From positions 607,371 through 671,370 of the forward strand of contig NZ_KB894403.1 of the NCBI RefSeq assembly GCF_000374445.1: DNA of 64,000 bases, read 5' to 3'. Position numbers and translations under genes: made by a program. Numbering within the stretch: the first letter of the stretch is position 1; each line of letters begins with the position of its first letter. Under the pieces are notes generated by a model, which saw only the letters and a list, made by a program, of their open reading frames with translations, searched no databases and had not been told where the DNA came from. The stretch comes from Actinokineospora enzanensis DSM 44649. Lineage in GTDB: Bacteria > Actinomycetota > Actinomycetes > Mycobacteriales > Pseudonocardiaceae. Of the stretch, positions 9,406-16,874 are shown piece by piece.

Positions 9406-10049
9406 TCGCCGAGGACGACGCGCTGCTGCGCGAGGGCCTGGTGCTGCTGCTCAACACCGCGGGCATCGAGGTGACGGCGGCGGTCGACAACGCCACCGAC
9501 TTCCGCGCCGCCGTCGCCGCCGAGCGGCCGGACGCGGTCGTGGTCGACGTGCGGCTGCCGCCGACCTTCACCGACGACGGCCTGCGCGCGGCGGTCGAGG
9601 CACGCCGCCTGTACCCGGGGCTGCCGGTGCTGGTGCTGTCGGCGTTCGTGGAGAACAGCTACGCGGCCGAGCTGCTCGCCGATGGCGCGGGCGGGGTGGG
9701 GTACCTGCTCAAGGAACGGGTCGGGCGGGTGGAGCACTTCCTGGACTCGCTGCGGCGGGTCGCGGACGGGGGAACCGCGATGGATCCGGAGGTGATCTCG
9801 CAGTTGTTGGTGCGGCGGCGGGCGGATGATCCGTTGTCGACGTTGACGGCGCGGGAGCGGGAGGTGCTGGGACTCATGGCCGAGGGGCATGACAACAGCG
9901 CGATCGCCGGGTTGCTTGTGGTGAGCGATGGGGCGGTGCACAAGCACATTCGGAACATTTTCACGAAGTTGGCGTTGGTCGGGGACGAGGGTGGGCATCG
10001 GCGGGTGTTGGCGGTGCTCGCGTACCTCAATGCTGCCCAGGGCTCGTGA
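9393..10049 (+). CDS. Response regulator, NarL/LuxR type
   Basis: A 218-residue two-domain regulator overlapping the kinase gene by 13 bases. The receiver domain has the acidic pair EDD near residue 8, phospho-acceptor Asp in VVVDVRLPP and Lys in YLLKERV. The C-terminal GerE helix-turn-helix begins LTAREREVLGLMAEG. It should bind the divergent exporter promoter region. The last 90 codons (from about 9780) switch to codons ending in G or T, unlike the C-rich start of the gene. The 3' end overlaps the convergent membrane-protein gene by 23 bases. Confidence 0.93.
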   Translation: MRVVIAEDDALLREGLVLLLNTAGIEVTAAVDNATDFRAAVAAERPDAVVVDVRLPPTFTDDGLRAAVEARRLYPGLPVLVLSAFVENSYAAELLADGAGGVGYLLKERVGRVEHFLDSLRRVADGGTAMDPEVISQLLVRRRADDPLSTLTAREREVLGLMAEGHDNSAIAGLLVVSDGAVHKHIRNIFTKLALVGDEGGHRRVLAVLAYLNAAQGS

Positions 10050-10869
10050 CTGCGCCCGGCTGGAGAGACAGTGCCTGCTCGGCCTCGTCGGGGTCCTCGG
10101 TCCGGGTGGCACGGCGGCGTCGGACTACCACCATCGTCACTGCGGCGATCACGATCACACCGCCTGCGACCGCCACCACGATGACCACAGTGGACGGGCC
10201 GTGGGCGATGGCGTCGTTCGGGTCCTGGACGGTGAAGCCGATGCCCTGGTTCTTCTCGTAGTCGGAACCGGGAAGCTTGTCCCCGTAACGGGACTTGACC
10301 TGCTTCTGGTAGTCCGCCAGCGGCACCAGCGCACCCACCGGCGACTGCGGCAGTGACGCGCGCAGCAGCTTGACGCCGTCCGGGGTCCACTCGTACCAGC
10401 CGTTGATCTGCGGCTCGTTCATCAGTACCGCGCCGGGCGGCAGGTGGGTGCTCAGGTCTTCCTCGTCGTTGCCGGAGAAGACGCTGCCCACGCTCCACTG
10501 GCCGGTCGGTTCCGGCATGGCGCGCAGGGTGGCGCTCTCGCCCTTCTCGTCGGTGGCCGTGACCGCGATGTACTGCAGCACGCCCGCGGGCGCGCCGGGG
10601 ACGCCGCGGACGAAGTCGGGATTCAGCACATAGGTGGCGACCCCGCGCTCGGACAGGGTCAGGGTGGTCGGGTCGGTGCCGTGGACCTGCCGGAAATTGG
10701 TCTTGGCGAAGCTGATCGCCTCCGGTTGGCGCGCTGCGGCGAGGGCGGCGGCGTAGTCCGCCGGTGAGGGCGGTGCCACCTCCCCCTCCGCCGACGCGGT
10801 GGAGCTGAACAGCACCATGATGAGGGCCACCACGGTGCACACGAACGATTTCCGGCAGGCCACGACCAC
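10027..10869 (-). CDS. Exported single-pass membrane protein, unknown function
   Basis: A 280-residue protein with a cleavable N-terminal signal (VALIMVLFSSTASA-E), a long extracytoplasmic domain of about 200 residues and one C-terminal transmembrane helix (VVIVVAVAGGVIVIAAVTMVVV, about 228-249) followed by an arginine stop-transfer patch and a short acidic tail. This is a type I topology. No enzyme motif is recognised. The GTG start at 10869 lies 7 bases after the stop of the papain-like protease gene, so the two form a unit. It could anchor or be processed by that secreted protease, which is inference from linkage. Confidence 0.8.
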   Translation of the reverse strand: MVVACRKSFVCTVVALIMVLFSSTASAEGEVAPPSPADYAAALAAARQPEAISFAKTNFRQVHGTDPTTLTLSERGVATYVLNPDFVRGVPGAPAGVLQYIAVTATDEKGESATLRAMPEPTGQWSVGSVFSGNDEEDLSTHLPPGAVLMNEPQINGWYEWTPDGVKLLRASLPQSPVGALVPLADYQKQVKSRYGDKLPGSDYEKNQGIGFTVQDPNDAIAHGPSTVVIVVAVAGGVIVIAAVTMVVVRRRRATRTEDPDEAEQALSLQPGAVTSPGQH

Positions 10870-10876
10870 TACCCCT

Positions 10877-11545
10877 TTAGCGCTTCCGGATGTTGACGAT
10901 GGTGTCGTTCCACCGGAACTGGCTGTTCGACCGGTACTGGGTCAGGTTCCAGGTCTGGTAGCGCTGGTAGGACGGCCACGGGTCGCCGATGTAGATGGTC
11001 TGGTTCGACGAGTCGTAGCCGTAGATCACCTCGGCGTGGCCGCCGCCCGAGGTCCAGTAGATGCCGGTCAGCTGCGGCGAGCCCGCGTCGATCTGCTTGG
11101 TGATCGTCGCGAAGCTGACCGGGCCGCCCGCGTCCTGGGCGTTGAAGCCGGTGCCCTGGAAGCCGCGCACGATCTCGCTGATCTGCGCGCCCTGGTTGAC
11201 GCACCGACCCTTGCCCGCCGCGCAGAACTGCTGCTGCGAGGCGGTGCCGCCCAGGGAACGCTCGATGCTGGAGCCGTCGGCCGCCCAGCACCACTGGTCC
11301 TGGGTCTGCACCTGCTGGGTGTAGGTCAGCTTCTTCGCCGCCAAGGGCGCCGCGTCGAGCGAGGCGCGCCAAGGGGCGATCTCCTTGACCTCGGTGTGCT
11401 CGGCGGTCTTGATCAGGCCGTTGGGTCGGGCCTGCGCACCGGACGCGGCCGACGCCGAGCCCGTCGACGGCAGTACGACCGCGGTGATGGCGGCCGCCGC
11501 GGCGATGACCGCAGGCAAGCCTCGTCGGATGGTTGTCCGATCCAC
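10877..11545 (-). CDS. Secreted papain-like cysteine protease (C70/AvrRpt2-like fold)
   Basis: A 222-residue exported protein with signal peptide (AVIAAAAAITAVVLPSTGSASA). The mature part shows the papain-like triad: QDQWCWAADGSS with a catalytic Cys (and Gln two to three residues before), GGGHAEVIYGYD with the His, and IYIGDPWP with the Asp. Two further Cys residues lie in QQFC and GRCVNQG. The QxxWCWAA...C...HAxxIxGY pattern matches the Pfam papain-like cysteine protease family that includes AvrRpt2 (MEROPS C70). The role outside the cell is unknown. It is expressed with the exported membrane protein downstream. Confidence 0.8.
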   Translation of the reverse strand: MDRTTIRRGLPAVIAAAAAITAVVLPSTGSASAASGAQARPNGLIKTAEHTEVKEIAPWRASLDAAPLAAKKLTYTQQVQTQDQWCWAADGSSIERSLGGTASQQQFCAAGKGRCVNQGAQISEIVRGFQGTGFNAQDAGGPVSFATITKQIDAGSPQLTGIYWTSGGGHAEVIYGYDSSNQTIYIGDPWPSYQRYQTWNLTQYRSNSQFRWNDTIVNIRKR

Positions 11546-12035
11546 GAATGTTCTCCTCGCAGGGTAGGGAACCGTTTCTCCGCACCGGCCATGACCGGGG
11601 ACAAAGGCCGGATGGAAATACCGTCGCGCGCCTTTTCAGCCGGAACAATGGCAGGCCATTCCCAACCGGTGGGAGGTGATCGTTCACCGGCCACCCGGCA
11701 CCGCGGCACCGGCTCCAGCAGCACCGCCACTCGCCGCGACCTCCGTGAACGGGCGGCGAGCAGGAACATTCATCGGACATTCACCTGTTGTGAATGACAC
11801 GCCGCGGTAATGGTGATCGGACTCTTCGGACAAATCCGATGGGCCATCGCCCGCGTCTCGGCAAACAGGCGTCCGCCCACGTAATCGCACCGCGCCGGTC
11901 GAGCGCTACCGGCGTCGAGCGAATTCCCCGCTGCGCGGGTGGACAAAAAGGAGCCACGCCTCCCGAGAACGTGGACACGTAGGCCGTACGGTACGGTCCC
12001 GCTCCCCACGCCCCGTCCACGGGAGGAGCCGCGCG
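11546..12035. promoter_or_regulatory. Divergent intergenic region of 490 bp with inverted repeats
   Basis: It separates the protease unit (minus) from the membrane-protein unit (plus) and should hold both promoters. It contains a perfect 7-bp inverted repeat CATTCAC-5-GTGAATG at 11778-11796, which follows a second ACATTCA word, and an imperfect CCGGTG/CACCGG pair near 11680-11700. A TACGGT at about 11988-11993 could be the -10 element for the plus-strand unit. No coding frame here has a credible start. Confidence 0.45.
11778..11796. repeat. Perfect 7-bp inverted repeat, possible operator
   Basis: CATTCAC and GTGAATG separated by CTGTT. It is AT-richer than its surroundings and lies in the divergent region between the protease gene and the membrane-protein gene. 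A dimeric regulator site is the simplest reading; the regulator is unknown. Confidence 0.4.
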
Positions 12036-12929
12036 ATGTCCACCTCCGCGCACGTGCAGCCGTCGGAAGACGACGACGGCGACGCCATCTACCTGGAGCA
12101 GACGCTCCGGCACGCACCCACCGACCTGCTGCTCGACGACTCGGCGGGCAAGGGGGTCGTGCGCGACACCTGGCGCCGGTCCGTCCGCCTGTCGATCACC
12201 CTGCTGGTCGTGTTCATTCTCTTCTGGCTGTTCAACGGAGGTCTGGCCGGGGCATCGTCCTCGCGCGGCAGCAGCAGCAGCAGTGGCGGAGGCTCGACAC
12301 TGTTGGCGATCGGATTCATCCTGGCGATCCTCGCGTTCGTCGGCACGTGGGTGGTCTTCCTGTTCCGCGAGCAGCAGGAGGCGGTCAGCGAGTGGTGCAC
12401 CGTGCTCGCGGGCAAGGCGTGGGCCGCGGAATCGGTGTACAGCCACATCGCGGGCAGGCTGCGTGACCGGCAGCTGCCCATGCAGTACAACGTCCACCGT
12501 CGCGCGACCTCCTTCGGCACGGCCAACCGGCTGGTGATGGTCGACGGCAACTACTGGGTCTTCGTGTCCGCGTTCCGCTACGGCACCGGTCTATACCTGG
12601 GCTGGACGATGTGGCGGATCCGCAAGGGCACCGTGCTGCTCGCCGACGTCAACCGCGCCAACCGCACCGATTTCGTCGGGAGCGTGATGAACGAGGAACG
12701 GTTGAAGGCGATGCGCGAGACCGTGCACGCGGTGTGCCGCGAGGCACTGCACACCGCCATCCGGAATGTCAACGTGGCCGAGAACTACGGCTTCCCCGGT
12801 GGCATGCCCGCCATCGAGGGCCTGCCCTACGCCGCCGCCGCGCCACAGCCGGGTCCCGCCCAGCCGGTTCACTCGCAGACGGGCCACCACCCCCAGCCGG
12901 GGCCGCCGCAGCCCAGGCAGGCGCGATGA
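12036..12929 (+). CDS. Two-helix membrane protein, unknown function
   Basis: A 297-residue protein with a good ribosome site (GGGAGGAG, 8 bases ahead). An acidic N-terminal tail of about 48 residues is followed by two transmembrane helices (about 52-70 and 88-110), separated by a Ser/Gly-only loop, then a cytoplasmic-type domain of about 140 residues and a Pro/Gln/His-rich tail. The cytoplasmic domain contains NYWVFVSAFRYG and Trp-rich pieces but no known catalytic motif. The next gene overlaps by ATGA, so the two proteins are made together and probably act together; the partner carries a RHIM-like motif. Confidence 0.8.
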   Translation: MSTSAHVQPSEDDDGDAIYLEQTLRHAPTDLLLDDSAGKGVVRDTWRRSVRLSITLLVVFILFWLFNGGLAGASSSRGSSSSSGGGSTLLAIGFILAILAFVGTWVVFLFREQQEAVSEWCTVLAGKAWAAESVYSHIAGRLRDRQLPMQYNVHRRATSFGTANRLVMVDGNYWVFVSAFRYGTGLYLGWTMWRIRKGTVLLADVNRANRTDFVGSVMNEERLKAMRETVHAVCREALHTAIRNVNVAENYGFPGGMPAIEGLPYAAAAPQPGPAQPVHSQTGHHPQPGPPQPRQAR

Positions 12930-14122
12930 CGCGGGCGGGGCTGGTCATCGCGGGCGACGCGAGCCGGTCGTGGGTCTGGGCGGCGAGCCGGATAGGCCCC
13001 GCGGCCACCGCCGTGGTCGGTTCCCCGACGCCGGAACCGCCGCCCGCGCCGCCCTTCGGGGTGCACAACGTCCAATCCGGACCGGCGCGGTCGGTCGTGC
13101 AGACCGGACAGGTGTTCGGCGGCCTGCACATCCACGGCCACGAGACCGCCCAGGTGCCGGACGACTCGGCGTGGCTGCGGTCTTGTTGGGAGCCGCTCGT
13201 CGACGCGAACGCGACCGTCGAGATCCGGTACCTGAACCGCCCCGGCGAGTCCTGTGTGGACGCCTACCTGCTGGTCCGCGCCGAGGGCCCGGAGCCGGAC
13301 CGGACCGAACAGCTCGTGGCGGACCTGCGCGACCATCTCGCCGTGCTGCCCGCGCACGCCACCGCGACCCCGGTCACCGACGACGCCGAGACACTGCGGG
13401 TCCTCGACCCGTTCCGCCCCGACAGCGCGGGCATCCTGGAGATCCGCAAACGGCTGACCTCCCGACCCACGCGCCGCGACGACGCTCACCATCCGTGGCT
13501 GACCGCGGTGACGCCGTTCGTGCGCCAACACAGGCCCTGGGAGCCGTTGTGGTCGGCGTTGGCCGGGCTGCCATTCCGCGCCATGTTGTCGATCGGACTG
13601 CGGCCCTACCGGGTCGGCCCGGGGTTGCGGGCCCATCTCGCGCAACGCGCCACCGACCTGTCCCGGCTCGCCCGGCCCGGACCGTCGACCACGGCGGTGT
13701 GGCGGGTGGCCCGACCGGCGGACGAGTTCGCGGCCGCCGCCTACCCGCTCGCCACCGACGCCCTGCACCGCTACACCGATCACGCGTTCCTGTTCCGCGC
13801 GTCGATCGCCGCCGAGCAACCGGTGCCGGGTCTGCTGGCGGAGCTGGCGGCCGACACCGTGTCGGCGCGCGCCGCCGACCGCGGGTTCGCGGGCGCGGGA
13901 CCGGCGCTCGTGCGTCCGCACCCGGCCGAGTTCCCGACGGCGTGGCGCAACATCACCTCGCTCGACTTCACGCCGCTGGCCGCCGAGGCCCAGGGGGCTC
14001 CGCCGGAGGCGGTCGACGAGGTGGCGCGGCACCTGCTGGCGATCGTGGACCTGGACGAGGCCGCCGCCGTGTTCCGGCTGCCCTACCGCGACGCCGGTCA
14101 GGCCTCCCCGTTCGGCGGGTGA
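12926..14122 (+). CDS. Protein with N-terminal RHIM-like amyloid motif and unknown C-terminal domain
   Basis: A 398-residue soluble protein translated from ATG 12926, overlapping the previous stop. After about 55 low-complexity residues there is a motif VVQTGQVFGGLHIH (57-70). It has the V-[VL]-[QH]-x-G-x-[VI]-x-G-x-[VL]-H-x-H character of the RHIM/PP-like bacterial amyloid signalling sequences (BASS type) seen in actinobacterial NLR-like proteins and their effectors. The remaining 330 residues (several Trp, RxLxxRP, many Asp/Arg) match nothing I recognise. It may be an effector or adaptor that assembles through the motif. A closely similar motif occurs in the NB-ARC protein at 44762-46780. 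The assignment is by eye. Confidence 0.7.
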   Translation: MTRAGLVIAGDASRSWVWAASRIGPAATAVVGSPTPEPPPAPPFGVHNVQSGPARSVVQTGQVFGGLHIHGHETAQVPDDSAWLRSCWEPLVDANATVEIRYLNRPGESCVDAYLLVRAEGPEPDRTEQLVADLRDHLAVLPAHATATPVTDDAETLRVLDPFRPDSAGILEIRKRLTSRPTRRDDAHHPWLTAVTPFVRQHRPWEPLWSALAGLPFRAMLSIGLRPYRVGPGLRAHLAQRATDLSRLARPGPSTTAVWRVARPADEFAAAAYPLATDALHRYTDHAFLFRASIAAEQPVPGLLAELAADTVSARAADRGFAGAGPALVRPHPAEFPTAWRNITSLDFTPLAAEAQGAPPEAVDEVARHLLAIVDLDEAAAVFRLPYRDAGQASPFGG

Positions 14123-14125
14123 CCT

Positions 14126-14153
14126 CCGCGGTGCCCGGAGAGGGGCACCGCGG
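14126..14153 (+). terminator. Hairpin terminator
   Basis: A perfect 10-bp stem CCGCGGTGCC/GGCACCGCGG (14126-14135, 14144-14153) with an 8-base loop begins 4 bases after the stop of the amyloid-motif gene. Confidence 0.75.
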
Positions 14154-14174
14154 AAGTCCGCACCGGTGCCGCGA

Positions 14175-14342
14175 CTAGTGGTGCGACCCAGAACGTCGAC
14201 CATGTCTCGACCCGCCCACGACGTGCCTGACGGCACCGCCGGAAACGACCGAGTACATCCAGTACGAGGCCGTCCCGGCGGCACCGCCAGCCACGCCATG
14301 GACCCGCCGATACACGGCCGACATTCTGGGTCGCACCACTAG
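14175..14342. mobile_element. MITE-like 168-bp palindromic element with 24-bp terminal inverted repeats
   Basis: The two ends (14175-14198 and 14319-14342) are inverted repeats matching at 23 of 24 positions, beginning CTAGTGGTGCGACCCAGAA. The interior is also an imperfect palindrome (about 70% self-complementary by eye) centred near 14258, with GTAC-ATCCA-GTAC at the apex. There is no coding capacity. The CTAG at both ends fits the target preference of IS630/Tc1-type or some IS5-type transposases, so this looks like a non-autonomous miniature element mobilised in trans. It sits between two convergent genes, and its right-end CTAG supplies the TAG stop of the neighbouring minus-strand gene. 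Confidence 0.7.
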
Positions 14343-15250
14343 ACCGTGACGCGCCAGTGGCTGTTCGCGGTCACGTTCTCGAACTTCAGCGTCGGGCAGT
14401 CATAGTCCGCGGGCCGCGGGGTCGCGGTGGGTCGCAGCGGCGAGTTCGACTGCGTTGCGGCGACCCACTGGCCGCCGATCCGCAGCTTGATCGAGCTCGA
14501 CTCGAACACCGTGCCGCGGGCGTCGTTGCAGTAGTACGCGCGGCCGGTGGAGTTGTTGTGCGTCGCGTAGATCTCGAAGATGTCCCAGCCCTCGTTGAGG
14601 GTGCTCTGGTCGGAGCCGCTCTGGGTGAACAGCGCGTCCCACGCCCCGGTCTTGACGTTCTGCAGCTGCGCGACCCAGGTGTTGCTGGAGGCGTTGGTGC
14701 GCACCTCCTGCACGGTGTATGCGGGGTGGCCGTTGACCGTGGTGGTGTAGTTCGACAGGAACGAGCTGTCGATCTGCACGACCTTCGCGGGCGAGACGGA
14801 CTTGCACCAGTCCCACGCCCAGACCTGGGCGCCCTGGCCGAGCCCGTAGGCGGTGACGACCTCGATGCACGAGTGCCCGGTGGGCTTCATGGTGGGCGCG
14901 TAGACGACGTCGGACCGGTTGGAGATGCGCAGGTTCGGGGTCACGCTCTGGGTCACCACGAACCCGTCGGCGTTGCTGTTGAGCTGCGGCTCCGGACCCC
15001 AGAACGTGTGCTTCTGCGCCGCTGCCCGCGGCGCGACCGCCTTGCCCGCCTGCTCGCGGCGCAGCTGCAGGAACCGGTCCGCCGACGGGCCCGCGGCGGC
15101 CTTGGCGGCGTCCCCGGTCAGTCCGGGCACCTCCCGCGCCAGGGCCGGGGCGGGGACCGCGGAACCCGCCGCGGCGGCCGAGTGCGCGCCCACGGCGGCG
15201 GCCGCGATCAGTCCGGCGGAACAGGCCATGACCAACAATTTCCGCTTCAC
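14339..15250 (-). CDS. Secreted protein of unknown function
   Basis: A 303-residue exported protein, GTG start, ribosome site AAGGAA 4 bases ahead. Signal peptide MKRKLLVMACSAGLIAAAAVG to about AHSAAAA, then a pro-region-like stretch rich in Ala/Arg to about residue 75. The mature part has four Cys (GHSCIEV, WDWCKS, YYCND, DYDCP) that could form two disulfides and many aromatic/Asn/Thr residues typical of extracellular beta-structure. No catalytic motif is recognised. The TAG stop is provided by the terminal CTAG of the adjacent MITE-like element, so the native C-terminus may once have been different. Confidence 0.8.
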   Translation of the reverse strand: MKRKLLVMACSAGLIAAAAVGAHSAAAAGSAVPAPALAREVPGLTGDAAKAAAGPSADRFLQLRREQAGKAVAPRAAAQKHTFWGPEPQLNSNADGFVVTQSVTPNLRISNRSDVVYAPTMKPTGHSCIEVVTAYGLGQGAQVWAWDWCKSVSPAKVVQIDSSFLSNYTTTVNGHPAYTVQEVRTNASSNTWVAQLQNVKTGAWDALFTQSGSDQSTLNEGWDIFEIYATHNNSTGRAYYCNDARGTVFESSSIKLRIGGQWVAATQSNSPLRPTATPRPADYDCPTLKFENVTANSHWRVTV

Positions 15251-15619
15251 GGTATTTCCTTGTGTTCGCAGGGAAGGAATCGTGCGGGCGTCGGGACAAC
15301 CGACCCGCGGTACTTAAATGCTATGTCCGGGATTCCTTCCGACCGCGGGGTTGCCATTCCCATTGAGACTGTTCACACAGGTCAGCGCGGTGATAGCACT
15401 TTTTCGAGCGCCAAGTTATACCGGCGTCAAGAACCGGCAACCCGACAATCCGGACGGCTTCGCCGGATTGTCGGAGCGCGCGGGAGCGGTTCGGGCGCGG
15501 CGTCGGCGAGCGGCGGACGGAGTGGTGGAAGTGGCCGAAAACCACCATCGGAGGGCCGAGCCCGGACTGTCGGTCCGGTGCCCTAACATGTCGCCGTCCG
15601 ATCGACGTGGGGGTTGGGG
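15251..15619. promoter_or_regulatory. Divergent intergenic region of 369 bp with nested inverted repeats
   Basis: It contains GGAAGGAATC/GATTCCTTCC (15272-15281 and 15331-15340), ACCCGCGG/CCGCGGGG just outside an AT-rich TACTTAAATGCTA core, and a perfect 11-bp hairpin CGACAATCCGG/CCGGATTGTCG (15443-15453, 15463-15473). The AT-rich core (TAGCAT on the minus strand) is a likely -10 for the secreted-protein gene. TAACAT at 15584-15589 is a likely -10 for the plus-strand PLDc_N gene. No extra gene is visible. Confidence 0.5.
15443..15473. repeat. Perfect 11-bp hairpin
   Basis: CGACAATCCGG and CCGGATTGTCG around a 9-base loop, within the divergent region 145 bases before the PLDc_N gene. It may be a terminator-like or operator structure; nothing in the context decides. 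Confidence 0.45.
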
Positions 15620-15982
15620 ATGTTGTATTTCGAAGGGTTGTTCGGGCTCGCCGTGATGGGCCTGTGGATCTTCTGCCTGGTCGACGTGATCACCACGCCG
15701 GACGGGCTGCCGCGGAACCTGCCCAAGTTCGGCTGGCTGATGGTCGTGCTGTTCCTGCCGCTCATCGGTTCCCTGCTGTGGCTGGTAGCCGGGAAGCCGG
15801 AGCAGGCGGGCCGGTACCGGCCGGGGGCGTACGAGCGGAGCGCGCCGCGCTTCCCCGAGTACGACCGGCCGGGTCGGTTCGCGGCCAACGACTCGGCGTC
15901 CGACGAGGAGTTCCTCCGACGCTGCCGGGAACGGGCCGAGGAGCAGCGGCGCAAGGCACGCGACAACAAGCAGGAGTTCTGA
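15620..15982 (+). CDS. Small membrane protein with PLDc_N domain
   Basis: A 120-residue protein with two N-terminal transmembrane helices (LFGLAVMGLWIFCLVDVI and WLMVVLFLPLIGSLLWLVAG) separated by TTPDGLPRNLPKF. This is the arrangement of the PLDc_N domain that also precedes cardiolipin synthases, here without any phospholipase part. The C-terminal half is a charged cytoplasmic tail ending in a predicted coil (EEFLRRCRERAEEQRRKARD). ATG 15620 follows a run of G; a TTG two codons earlier is possible. These proteins are common in actinobacteria and of unknown function. Confidence 0.85.
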   Translation: MLYFEGLFGLAVMGLWIFCLVDVITTPDGLPRNLPKFGWLMVVLFLPLIGSLLWLVAGKPEQAGRYRPGAYERSAPRFPEYDRPGRFAANDSASDEEFLRRCRERAEEQRRKARDNKQEF

Positions 15983-16058
15983 CCGGTTTGACCCAGGACG
16001 GCACTGCGCTGCTGGACAGCATGGTGTTGCTGAACTGCACGGTGTTCCCGGACGACAT

Positions 16059-16095
16059 GGTGTCCGGCGCGACCCCCAGGTCCGCGCCGGACACC
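16059..16095. terminator. Bidirectional hairpin terminator
   Basis: A perfect 13-bp stem GGTGTCCGGCGCG/CGCGCCGGACACC (16059-16071 and 16083-16095) with an 11-base loop sits between the convergent PLDc_N gene and the ABC-2 permease gene and can serve both. Confidence 0.8.
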
Positions 16096-16106
16096 GCTCC
16101 CCCGGC

Positions 16107-16874
16107 TCAGGCGTCCCGCGAGCGCAGCACCAGGTAGCCGCCCGCGAGGGCCAGCGCGGTCCATGCCGCCATCACCAGCAGGCCGGTCCACGGTCCGAGC
16201 ACCGAGCCGGTCGGGTAGTGCCGGAAGATGATCTGGTTTCCCGCCTGGTCCGGCAGGAACTGCCCGACCACCCGGACCCCGGGTACGTGGCCGAGGATGT
16301 TCGACACCATGAAGAAGAACGGGATCAGCGTGCCGATGGCGACCGCCGGGCTGCGCAGCATCGCGGTCACGCCCATGGAGATCACCGCGATCATCGTCAG
16401 GTACAGACCGGTGCCGAACACCGCCCCGAACACACCGGGATCGGTGATCGCGCCGCCGTGCGAGCCCAATGCGGCCTGCGAGCCGAAATACATCACGAAC
16501 ACGGTCAGCTCGGATACCGCGAACGCGAGCGCGCCACCGACGAACATCTTGGCTCGATAGAACTCACTGCGACGAGGCACGGCCGCCAGCGCGGCTCGGA
16601 TAGTGCCGCCGCGGTATTCCGAGCCCACCACCAGAACGCCGAACACCACGAGGACCAACTGGCCGTACTCGACCATGGACATCGCGAAGTCCGACGGGTC
16701 GAACGTGGCGCGGGACTCGGCGCCGAGCCGGTCGAATGTCGTGGACAGGTAGAACGACACGCCGACACCGAAGGCCACGGTGATCACGAACGCGAGCACC
16801 AGCGTCCACGCCGTCGACCGGAGCGTGCGGATCTTGGTGAGCTCGGCCGCGGCGAGCCGGGGGAACGTGGTCAC
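16107..16874 (-). CDS. ABC-2 type transporter permease
   Basis: A 255-residue integral membrane protein with six hydrophobic segments (after ELTKIRTLRST, then around LVLVVFGVLVVGSEY, ALAFAVSELTVFVMYFG, a long pair near FGAVFGTGLYLTMIAVISMGV, IGTLIPFFFMVSNILG, and LLVMAAWTALALAGGYLVL). The motif SEYRGGTIRAALAAVPRR between helices 2 and 3 is the cytoplasmic coupling element typical of ABC-2 exporters. GTG start overlaps the ATPase stop by GTGA. With the ATPase it forms an exporter of the antibiotic/bacteriocin-resistance type, probably controlled by the divergent two-component system. Confidence 0.9.
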   Translation of the reverse strand: MTTFPRLAAAELTKIRTLRSTAWTLVLAFVITVAFGVGVSFYLSTTFDRLGAESRATFDPSDFAMSMVEYGQLVLVVFGVLVVGSEYRGGTIRAALAAVPRRSEFYRAKMFVGGALAFAVSELTVFVMYFGSQAALGSHGGAITDPGVFGAVFGTGLYLTMIAVISMGVTAMLRSPAVAIGTLIPFFFMVSNILGHVPGVRVVGQFLPDQAGNQIIFRHYPTGSVLGPWTGLLVMAAWTALALAGGYLVLRSRDA

